Positions 5,987 to 11,818 of a DNA stretch of 11,818 nt are shown piece by piece (position 1 is the stretch's first letter; each line of letters starts with the position of its first letter). Under the pieces are notes generated by a model that saw nothing but the letters and a program-made list of their open reading frames with translations, made no database searches and had not been told where the DNA came from. This DNA is from Methanomicrobia archaeon. Its GTDB lineage: Archaea; Halobacteriota; Syntropharchaeia; Alkanophagales; Methanospirareceae. The stretch is taken from positions 1-11,818 of the forward strand of contig JAFGKP010000143.1 in assembly GCA_016928455.1 (NCBI GenBank), written 5' to 3'. Both the position numbers and the translations under genes were made by a program.

Positions 5987-8329
5987 TTACCGGCCGAAAT
6001 GCGCATACCATTCCGGTCTCGCGGGTGGCTCATCCTGGAGCAGGTCGCGCCACTGCTCGTCCGTAAGCCGGTTTTGCATGGGCTGCTTGAACTCGTAATA
6101 GCTCAGAGCCGGACCTGCACCGATTAGTATCCGCCCATCGGGAACCTTGTAAGCAACGACGATCAGATCGACGTACCCGACCCCTTCCTCGAGCACCTGC
6201 CCGGTGTTCCCTTCCGTGTGGACGTCCGCGACGATCGTGGTCTTCTTCGCTTTCTCATCGACCTCCGCAAGCACATCGTTCAACTCGTCGCCGAAGTTCT
6301 CGATGAACTGATAATCCGCCGCGGTCAAGTCCTCGTTCGCCAGTTCCTTCTCAGATAAGGCTACCAGACGCTCCAAAATCGTTTCTAACCGCTCTAACCG
6401 GCACTTCGCCGGTTCGTCCAGCACGGCCATACTCTCCAGGCCGTCCGCGGTCATCCGGGTTAACGCAAGCAGCCGGTTGTAAAACTCAGGCACTGGCTCG
6501 ATATAGCCGACCACCTCTTTCTCCGGAGTCGGCATTGGCATCGCTGATTCCACCATCGTATAGCTCTGCTTCGCGTAGAGTATGGTATCGTGCCGCAGCT
6601 CAGTCCACGAGGCGAGCGCAGTGGTAAGCGCTTTGTCCTGCCACGCGGTAGTCTGCATGAAGGTCGGGTAGCCGGTGCCGTACGCTTTTAAGAGCGGTTG
6701 GAGCGTGAAGAGCCAGCTCCAGTATAAATTCTGGTTCCAGTCAGTGTCGCTGAAGTTCTTGAATTCCACCTCTAATTCGCTGTAAGCCGCATCATACCCT
6801 TTGTAATTGGAATCCTCCAGCTCGTCCAGCAACGCCCGCGCGCGTGCACAGCCCATAAGCGCCATGATGTCCAGACCGCGGGGGAAGCCCCGTATCGGAC
6901 GGCCTGCACCTGAAACCACGTACGTAAACGGTTTCGGCTCTCGATCGCCCGTATAAACGTCAGTATACGTTCCGACCAGATTCGAGAACATATAGGAATC
7001 TGGAATGAACCGCTGGCCCATCAACCGGAATCCTTTGGTAGCCTCCAGACACTCGCCGGCCTGTTCCGGTGTGAACGGGGGCGGAATCACGCAATCGCCC
7101 GTGCCACCGTAGATTTCGGGCGAGCGATACGCAGCGAGCTTCGCCTTTAAGTCCCCCACACGCTCTTCGGTGAGCATTGCCGGCTCAAAGGTTCCGGTGA
7201 ACACGGCATTCAAAGCTTCCCGGTACTCATAGGGACCCAGGTCGTCGGAGAGTCCGACATAGAACGCTGTGACGGCGTAGATCCGATCCCACTTCGCCTG
7301 CAGCACCGGTTGCTGCTCTAAGTGCGCCGCAATGAGTGCCGCGCCCATCGTCTGCGTTCTGGCGTCTTCTTCCGGGACCAATCCCTCCGGCCCGCCCTTG
7401 AGCAAGAAGCTCATCCGGCCATACCACATGAACGCTTTGAAATAATTCTTCAGCTTCTCGCTCCGCGTGTAATGCCCCCGCGGCACGTACTGCGAGTAAT
7501 CCTCTGAATACCTGAAGATCGGGGACGCCTCGAAGCCGGCGTGGGCCTCGATCAGCACTAATTCCGCCTCAACCTCAGCCGTAACAAAATCCGGTACCTC
7601 GAATCGATAGGTTTCCAGCTCCTCGGAGGTGAAATACGCGCTCGCCAACCCGGGATCATGACATTCCCAGCCGCCGGTGCAGAGCTGATCCTCCCGTGGC
7701 TGCAACAGGCTCAAGCCGACCGCGAAGTAGGCCGCATTCCTGCGTGCAGCCTCCTTCAGCTCGCCATCATAACGGTCATAATCCGCTACGGACTCGTCCA
7801 GCAGCTCACGGCTGATCTCCCAGATGAGTGCGTAAAACTCGCGCTCCTCTATCTCTCGCAGCGTTTCATCGAACTGGATGTGATAGAGATGCAAGAGCGA
7901 ATCGGCGGTGATGAAGATCGGTATCTCGCGCTCCTTCAGCGTGGTATACGGCGCGGTGATATCCTCCGCGCGTTTATCAAATAGGTTATCGATCACAACA
8001 AATCCATTTGTCTCCAGGAGTTGTACAGCAGCTTCGTTTAATGGGATTTTACGCGAGAAATCGTTGTAGTTATGGATCTCATCAGTATCGAGCGGCAAGC
8101 TATATTGCGCGGTCTGTAAGCTGAAATTCAGTGCAGATAACGAATAATATTCGATGAATTGCGTCTTCGCCGTTGTTTCCGCGTTCGATAGATCAATCGC
8201 CGCTGTTTGTAAGGTTGCCATTGTCTCTTCCGGTTCTGTCGGTGCTGGCTCGAGGCAGCCGCTGAAACAGATGGAGCAGAAAACTGCAAAGACCAAAATC
8301 CAGCCAGAGAGCGAAGGATTTGGCTTCAT
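5987..8329 (-). CDS. DUF3160-domain surface lipoprotein
   Basis: This is a large cell-surface protein of the DUF3160 family; its biochemical role is unknown. From the ATG at 8329 it is 780 residues. The N-terminus has a basic start, a hydrophobic core (about 10-22) and a lipobox FSGC with Cys25, so it is predicted to be lipid-anchored outside the membrane; a Pro/Glu-rich linker follows. Family landmarks are IPIFITADSLLHLYHIQFDE (136-155) near the start of the domain and, at the C-terminus, VADVHTEGN, then YYEFKQP and RLTDEQWRDLL, followed by RPEW. Two cysteine pairs (LCTGGWEC and GDCVIPPP...GEC) could form external disulfides. An upstream GTG in frame at 8359 is rejected because it would lie next to the TATA box and bury the signal peptide. 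The gene is divergent from the metallo-hydrolase, and corA follows on the same strand after 138 nt. Confidence 0.88.
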   Translation of the reverse strand: MKPNPSLSGWILVFAVFCSICFSGCLEPAPTEPEETMATLQTAAIDLSNAETTAKTQFIEYYSLSALNFSLQTAQYSLPLDTDEIHNYNDFSRKIPLNEAAVQLLETNGFVVIDNLFDKRAEDITAPYTTLKEREIPIFITADSLLHLYHIQFDETLREIEEREFYALIWEISRELLDESVADYDRYDGELKEAARRNAAYFAVGLSLLQPREDQLCTGGWECHDPGLASAYFTSEELETYRFEVPDFVTAEVEAELVLIEAHAGFEASPIFRYSEDYSQYVPRGHYTRSEKLKNYFKAFMWYGRMSFLLKGGPEGLVPEEDARTQTMGAALIAAHLEQQPVLQAKWDRIYAVTAFYVGLSDDLGPYEYREALNAVFTGTFEPAMLTEERVGDLKAKLAAYRSPEIYGGTGDCVIPPPFTPEQAGECLEATKGFRLMGQRFIPDSYMFSNLVGTYTDVYTGDREPKPFTYVVSGAGRPIRGFPRGLDIMALMGCARARALLDELEDSNYKGYDAAYSELEVEFKNFSDTDWNQNLYWSWLFTLQPLLKAYGTGYPTFMQTTAWQDKALTTALASWTELRHDTILYAKQSYTMVESAMPMPTPEKEVVGYIEPVPEFYNRLLALTRMTADGLESMAVLDEPAKCRLERLETILERLVALSEKELANEDLTAADYQFIENFGDELNDVLAEVDEKAKKTTIVADVHTEGNTGQVLEEGVGYVDLIVVAYKVPDGRILIGAGPALSYYEFKQPMQNRLTDEQWRDLLQDEPPARPEWYAHFGR

Positions 8330-8359
8330 AGTTCGGTATAGCGTAAAAGCGCTTTGCAC

Positions 8360-8370
8360 TTTATAAATTT
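8360..8370. promoter_or_regulatory. Palindromic TATA box shared by two divergent genes
   Basis: The sequence ttataaattt and its flank contain the perfect palindrome TTTATAAA (8361-8368), in an 87-nt gap between divergent starts at 8329 and 8417. On plus it predicts a start near 8390 (leader about 25 nt); on minus it predicts a start near 8338 (leader about 10 nt). No other equally good TATA element is visible in the gap, so one box may serve both genes. Confidence 0.5.
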
Positions 8371-8416
8371 ATGCAGGACAGATTCGTCTTTACGTGATAG
8401 AGAGCAGTAGATAGAG

Positions 8417-9274
8417 ATGTTGACCATCAAGCCTCTTGCGTTTGAGAGCCTCGGCGTTCGCTCCATGGCGACCTTCGTGGAGACTGACGATATTGCGGTG
8501 CTCATCGACCCCGGCGTTTCCTTAGCGCCGAGCCGGTACGGGTTGCCCCCGCATACCGTGGAGGAGCAGCGAATGGCTGCGTGCTGGGATGAGATCAAGG
8601 CGCATGCAGCTATGAGCGACGTTCTCATCATCACCCATTATCACTACGACCATTATGACCCCTGCGAGCCGGAGCTCTACGAGGGCAGGGTCGTGTATCT
8701 CAAGCACCCCGATAAACTGATCAACCGGAGCCAGCGCGGGCGCGCGTCGTTCCTTTTGGAGCAACTCGCTAACCTGCCACAAATCATCGAGATCGCGGAC
8801 GGAAACGAATTCGCACACGGCTCAACAACCATCAGATTCTCTCCGGCGGTCTTTCATGGCACGAACCCCAAGCTCGGCTACGTGGTAGAGGTGAGCATCG
8901 CGTGTGGCGGAGAGAAGCTGGTCTTTACGAGCGATGTTGAAGGGCCCGCGATAGCGGAGCAGGCGGAATTCATCCTGCAGGAAAAGCCCGATATACTCAT
9001 ACTGGACGGCCCGATGACCTATATGCTCGGATTCCGCTATTCGCAGCAGAGCCTGGCATGCTCGATCGAGCACATCAACCGGATTATAGCAGAGACCTCG
9101 GTTCGGAACATTCTTATAGAACACCATTTCATGCGCGATCTCAACTATAAGGAACGGATAGCTGAGGTGTACGAGTGCGCGGCACGGAATAACGTGAACG
9201 TGATGACGGCTGCGGAGTATCTCGGGCAAGAGGTCGATATGCTGGAAGCGCGGCGGAAGGAGCTCTATCAGTAA
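8417..9274 (+). CDS. UPF0282 family metallo-beta-lactamase-fold hydrolase
   Basis: A cytoplasmic metal-dependent hydrolase of the UPF0282 (COG2248) branch of the metallo-beta-lactamase superfamily, found mostly in archaea; substrate unknown. The N-terminal block PLAFESLGVRSMATFVET (6-23) is characteristic of this group. The metal-binding signature is THYHYDHYDP (73-82), with His74, His76, Asp78 and His79. Further candidate ligands are His147 in AVFHGTN, Asp173 in FTSDVEG and His236/His237 in LIEHHFMRD, so the di-metal site looks complete. There is no signal peptide. Length (285) is close to the family norm. The start ATG has only a weak purine-rich stretch upstream and a TATA box at 8361-8368. 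The stop codon is embedded in a hairpin (9271-9293). It is divergent from the DUF3160 lipoprotein. The family is sure; the reaction is not known. Confidence 0.88.
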   Translation: MLTIKPLAFESLGVRSMATFVETDDIAVLIDPGVSLAPSRYGLPPHTVEEQRMAACWDEIKAHAAMSDVLIITHYHYDHYDPCEPELYEGRVVYLKHPDKLINRSQRGRASFLLEQLANLPQIIEIADGNEFAHGSTTIRFSPAVFHGTNPKLGYVVEVSIACGGEKLVFTSDVEGPAIAEQAEFILQEKPDILILDGPMTYMLGFRYSQQSLACSIEHINRIIAETSVRNILIEHHFMRDLNYKERIAEVYECAARNNVNVMTAAEYLGQEVDMLEARRKELYQ

Positions 9275-9293
9275 GGGGCCAGGCCCCCCTTAC
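9271..9293 (+). terminator. Hairpin overlapping the stop of the metallo-hydrolase gene
   Basis: The arms gtaagggg (9271-9278) and ccccttac (9286-9293) are perfect 8-bp complements around ccaggcc. The TAA stop (9272-9274) lies in the left arm. There is no T-run directly after it, so it is not a standard T-rich archaeal terminator; it may protect or end the 3' end, or simply be part of the repeat region that follows. Confidence 0.4.
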
Positions 9294-9446
9294 CAACCCG
9301 CCCAACCTAGATAATGGGCAAAAAACAATAAGCTAAGCACCCCTTACCAACCCACCGCACAAGACAAAGGGGCCAAAGCAGTAAGTGGAAAAATCCTCTT
9401 ACCAGCCCCCTAACCAGAAAACGGAAAGGGGGCCTAAACTTATAAC
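9286..9446 (+). repeat. Three degenerate ~54-bp tandem units
   Basis: The 14-mer ccccttaccaaccc occurs at 9286-9299 and again exactly at 9340-9353, and a variant, cctcttaccagccc, lies at 9395-9408; spacings are 54 and 55 nt. Each unit also carries a G-rich block in its second half (atgggc at 9314-9319, aaaggggcc at 9366-9374, aaagggggcc at 9425-9434), so units can pair C-rich with G-rich parts. The third can form a 7-bp stem, gccccct (9405-9411) with agggggc (9427-9433). The units have diverged strongly apart from these blocks. No long open frame fits the region. The copies are visible directly; whether they are an old duplication or regulatory RNA is unknown. Confidence 0.55.
9439..9446 (+). 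promoter_or_regulatory. TATA box for the phosphatase-like/ATP-grasp operon
   Basis: CTTATAAC lies 25-32 nt before the ATG at 9471, so transcription would begin within a few nucleotides of the start codon, giving a leaderless or nearly leaderless mRNA. This fits the lack of a Shine-Dalgarno site before 9471. It follows the third repeat unit directly. Confidence 0.5.
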
Positions 9447-9470
9447 AATGAAAAAAACTGAGTCTTTCAT

Positions 9471-10226
9471 ATGCAACTTATTTCGCACTTACATATCGCT
9501 CCGACCCTCGCTGCATTCTTTGGGGTGTCTCTGGAGTCCTCAAAACGCCCTATGGAGCAGCTGCTCGCGTTCCTGCAGGCCCGCGAGCCTGCAGTCGTGA
9601 CACTAGTGGTGATCGACAGCCTTGATTCTACCCTTTATTATACGCTTGCCGCTGATCTTGAGGTGCTGCACAAGCTTGCTTCCGCTGGGTTGGTCTTCGA
9701 TTGTGAAACGGTGACCGATACGACCACGCCGGCGATTGCCTCGATCCTTACCGGGCTCCTGCCTGAAGAGCACGGAATCTTCACGAGCAACGAGGTCGGT
9801 ACTTCACCGGTGAACTCGCTATTGGAGCTGCTTGATGACGCGGGCTTGCCTACCGGTGCCATTCTCGAGACTGAGGGCACAAGACCGCTCGTCGGCCGGA
9901 TCAGCTACGTATGTCCGGTTGACGATCGCGAAGATATAGCGGAGTATGACGGGTTGATAACTACGCACACGGTTTCCGTGGTGCAGAAGGAGGAGGTGCG
10001 GTTCGTCTTCGCGCACCTCCGCGCTATCGACCGGTTCGCGCACCGTAATAAGGATTTACATATCGCAGCGCAATTAACAAATAAGCATATGAAAAATATC
10101 GCGGCGGCTGTGAGCGCGCGCGCAGGCGTGCTGCTCATCTGCGGTGACCATGTGGCGCACCTGGCTGAGAACAGACGGCCGAAGAAGACGATGGGCACGG
10201 TGCCCTTGATTGCCAGCTATCCGTAA
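9471..10226 (+). CDS. Short alkaline-phosphatase-superfamily (phosphodiesterase-like) protein
   Basis: A predicted metal-dependent phosphohydrolase of the alkaline phosphatase/nucleotide pyrophosphatase superfamily, 251 residues, with no signal peptide, so probably cytoplasmic. Visible elements: LVVIDSLD (45-52), with metal ligand Asp49; VTDTTTPAIASILTG (81-95), carrying the nucleophile Thr (84-86) in the usual T-x-P/S-x-x-TG setting; LPEEHGI (97-103); AIDRFAH (185-191), with Asp187 and His191; and CGDHVAH (224-230), with Asp226 and His227. These give six of the usual seven metal ligands. The last His, which in typical members lies well after the DH pair, is not evident, as the protein ends 24 residues later; His230 could stand in. 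The start is set by a TATA box 25-32 nt upstream. The ATP-grasp gene follows after 35 nt. Substrate unknown. Confidence 0.75.
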   Translation: MQLISHLHIAPTLAAFFGVSLESSKRPMEQLLAFLQAREPAVVTLVVIDSLDSTLYYTLAADLEVLHKLASAGLVFDCETVTDTTTPAIASILTGLLPEEHGIFTSNEVGTSPVNSLLELLDDAGLPTGAILETEGTRPLVGRISYVCPVDDREDIAEYDGLITTHTVSVVQKEEVRFVFAHLRAIDRFAHRNKDLHIAAQLTNKHMKNIAAAVSARAGVLLICGDHVAHLAENRRPKKTMGTVPLIASYP

Positions 10227-10261
10227 GTAACTGTGCCGTAACGATCACAGTTCACGCTACA

Positions 10262-11161
10262 ATGGTACCTGAAAAAGAGCTCAAAATTGGTGTCGCCCTT
10301 ACCCAGCCTGAGGACTGGACTGCCGCTGCATTTGTCAAGAATATTGAGCGGAGTGGTGCACAAGCGGTACCCTTGAATCTCGCTCAACTCAGCGCTTCGC
10401 TCTCATCGGCCAGCTGCTCGGTCTCCGATGCGCGATCGCAACCCGTTGATATCGACGCGCTCATCATCCGCGACGTGGGCATCAGCTTCGCGCTTGAACA
10501 GATCTCTTTCAAGTTCGATCTTATCCGGCAGTTAGAAGCAGTAGTGCCGGTGATGAACACCTCTGCCGCGATCCAGAACGCGGCGAACAAATTCTACTCC
10601 TTTGTTCTCTTCCAGCGTGCACAACTCCCCATCCCCCGCACACAGGTAACGGCCGAGTTGAACGTGGCGCTCAATGCCATCGGTGCATGGGGAAGCGCGA
10701 TAGTGAAGCCCATCTTCGGCAGCCAGGGCAAAGGCATTGTCATGCTATCAGAAGAAGAGCCGAATGTGTCATCAAACCTCGAAGGATTGTTTAAAGAGCG
10801 CGGTGTGCTCTATATCCAGGAGTTCGTACCGAATCCAGGCCGTGATATTCGCGTCTTTGTGGTCGGCGAGGAAGCACTCGGCGCCATATATCGTGTCTCG
10901 CTCCAAGGCTCGGTAGTCAGTAACCTGAGTCAGGGCGGAAGGCCGGTACCGTGTGCGCTAACCGGAGAGATACGCAGTCTCGCAGTACGTGCGACTAAAG
11001 CGGTCGGCGCGGACTTCGCCGGCGTCGACCTGATCGAGGGCGAGGACGGGCTGTTGCTGCTCGAAGTCAACGGAACACCGTCGGGCAGGGGCATTAACCA
11101 GGCCTGTGGGATTGACGTCACCGAGAGGATCGTTGCGAGCCTGTTCGCGCAGCTTTTGTAG
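10262..11161 (+). CDS. RimK/MptN-like ATP-grasp alpha-L-glutamate ligase
   Basis: A predicted ATP-grasp ligase that adds L-glutamate to a carboxylate. In methanogens the closest roles are tetrahydromethanopterin:glutamate ligase (MptN, making tetrahydrosarcinapterin) or the F420 ligase CofF; bacterial RimK modifies ribosomal protein S6. The 299 residues show a pre-ATP-grasp domain (1-100) with a Ser-rich stretch (44-60). NAANKF (107-111) follows, with Lys110, then AIVKPIFGSQGKGIV (146-160), with ATP-binding Lys149 and the glycine loop. Next are YIQEFV (184-189), RDIRVFVVG (194-202), FAGVDLIEG (252-260), with metal-binding Asp256, and LLEVNGTPSGRGI (266-278), with metal-binding Glu268 and Asn270. 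All catalytic positions seem intact. The gene probably shares a transcript with the phosphatase-like gene 35 nt upstream and the lamin-tail gene 5 nt downstream. I favour MptN because of the likely methanogen-type host, but cannot separate it from CofF by sequence reading. Confidence 0.8.
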   Translation: MVPEKELKIGVALTQPEDWTAAAFVKNIERSGAQAVPLNLAQLSASLSSASCSVSDARSQPVDIDALIIRDVGISFALEQISFKFDLIRQLEAVVPVMNTSAAIQNAANKFYSFVLFQRAQLPIPRTQVTAELNVALNAIGAWGSAIVKPIFGSQGKGIVMLSEEEPNVSSNLEGLFKERGVLYIQEFVPNPGRDIRVFVVGEEALGAIYRVSLQGSVVSNLSQGGRPVPCALTGEIRSLAVRATKAVGADFAGVDLIEGEDGLLLLEVNGTPSGRGINQACGIDVTERIVASLFAQLL

Positions 11162-11166
11162 AAAAA

Positions 11167-11818
11167 ATGAGTGAGAAAGGAGGTTTGAGCATAGAACGCT
11201 TCGCATGTGCAGTCATACTCGTGCTCTTCGTTCTCCTGATCCTCACGCCGATCATCGCAGCCCAATACCACGAAACCGAGGTACGGGTGCTCATCACCGA
11301 GCTCTATCCAGATACCGCTATGATGAACGAGCAGGACGAGTACGTTGCCGTAACCAATTTCGGCGTCCGTCCTGTAAATCTCGAGGGCTGGAGCATCACG
11401 GATACCGAAGGCACCCTTATCTTCCCAGCTTTTGAGCTTTCCGCTAGTCAAAAGATCTATGTAACGCGAAACGCATCGGCGTTCACTGCCCAGCAAAGTA
11501 GCGTAAAACAAGAAGGAACAAAACCGGTGTTCGAATATGGTCCCGATTCAGACCCTAGGATACCGCAATTACAAACCAGCGGCAAGACCTTCGCCTTACG
11601 CAACACGGGTGACGAAGTGATCCTTGTGAACGAGGCGGGAGAGGTGGTGGACGCTGTCATGTACGGCGCGTGCAATTCCACGGGGGAGGGGTGGTGCGGC
11701 GCGCCCTTAGAAAAGCCGCGTGAAGGTATGATTTTGACACGAAAAGGCGCCCAGGACACCGATCAGGGTAACGAATGGCTCGAGCTGTCGCTGGGTGCGT
11801 CCTATCACGAGCCTGAAC
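11167..11818 (+). CDS. Secreted or membrane-anchored lamin-tail-domain protein (partial)
   Basis: The frame is open for 217 codons to the right edge, so the C-terminus is missing. It begins with a charged stretch and a hydrophobic segment (about 12-32, FACAVILVLFVLLILTPIIAA), either a signal peptide or an N-terminal anchor. The lamin-tail (LTD) fold follows: VLITELYPDT (41-50), EYVAVTNFGVRPVNLEGWSI (58-77), TLIFPAF (83-89), a loop of about 40 residues, then TFALRNTGDEVILVNEAG (141-158), VDAVMYG (161-167) and NEWLELSLG (202-210). In archaea and bacteria LTDs often precede secreted nuclease or phospholipase D domains, but none can be seen here. The ATG lies 5 nt after the ligase stop, without a ribosome site; a strong one (aaaggaggt, 11176-11184) lies inside the frame before codon 9. 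The domain is well supported; the protein's role is open. Confidence 0.82.
   Translation, partial: MSEKGGLSIERFACAVILVLFVLLILTPIIAAQYHETEVRVLITELYPDTAMMNEQDEYVAVTNFGVRPVNLEGWSITDTEGTLIFPAFELSASQKIYVTRNASAFTAQQSSVKQEGTKPVFEYGPDSDPRIPQLQTSGKTFALRNTGDEVILVNEAGEVVDAVMYGACNSTGEGWCGAPLEKPREGMILTRKGAQDTDQGNEWLELSLGASYHEPE

Noticed and set aside
9286..9446. The ~54-bp units as a CRISPR array
   Set aside because: Only three copies, shared blocks of 14 bp or less with a degenerate third, related rather than unique intervening sequence, and no cas genes nearby.
9385..9600. 71-codon plus-strand frame starting in the repeat region
   Set aside because: It runs through the TATA box and overlaps the phosphatase-like gene in another frame; no domain is visible and the overlapping frame carries the conserved motifs.
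10226..10262. Small inverted repeat ctgtg...cacag in the gap before the ATP-grasp gene as a terminator
   Set aside because: Only 5 bp of stem with no T-run; a 35-nt gap is more consistent with co-transcription.

Overview
The window looks like chromosome from a euryarchaeon of the methanogen/ANME type, perhaps Methanosarcinales, Methanophagales (ANME-1) or Syntrophoarchaeum-like. This is inferred from an archaeal Kae1, an archaeal-lipid geranylgeranyl reductase, an archaeal-type CorA, a UPF0282 metallo-hydrolase, a RimK/MptN-like ATP-grasp ligase, VapBC and MNT/HEPN-type modules, and TATA-like promoters with few strong Shine-Dalgarno sites. I cannot fix the genus from this sequence alone.

Layout. 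1-171 (-) is the N-terminus of a secreted protein that runs off the left edge. 338-1207 (-) is argB (arginine biosynthesis). 1285-2286 (-) is kae1 (tRNA t6A modification), not fused to Bud32 at its C-terminus. Divergent from it, 2420-3604 (+) is a geranylgeranyl reductase for membrane ether lipids, preceded by a striking 33-bp dyad. 3709-4321 (+) is a compact vapBC toxin-antitoxin pair with a 13-bp tandem repeat upstream. 4318-4734 (-) is a decayed MNT nucleotidyltransferase gene (one nonsense codon and two frameshifts) followed by a short stub that may be the start of its HEPN partner. 4778-5848 (-) is corA (Mg2+ channel). 5987-8329 (-) is a large DUF3160 lipoprotein. 8417-9274 (+) is a UPF0282 metallo-beta-lactamase-fold protein, divergent from the lipoprotein around one palindromic TATA box. 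9271-9450 is a GC-rich intergenic stretch with three degenerate copies of a ~54-bp repeat and hairpins. 9471-11818 (+) is a probable operon: a short alkaline-phosphatase-superfamily protein, a RimK/MptN-like glutamate ligase, and a secreted or anchored lamin-tail-domain protein that runs off the right edge.

How it fits together. Most of the window is housekeeping (arginine, t6A, lipid saturation, Mg2+, possibly a pterin or F420 cofactor) mixed with surface proteins. The accessory part is 3.6-4.75 kb, where an apparently intact VapBC sits tail-to-tail with the ruin of a second toxin-antitoxin module. I did not find a convincing new multi-gene system. The best leads are the dyad before the lipid reductase, the MNT/HEPN ruin, the repeats at 9.3-9.43 kb and the short phosphatase-like/ATP-grasp pair.
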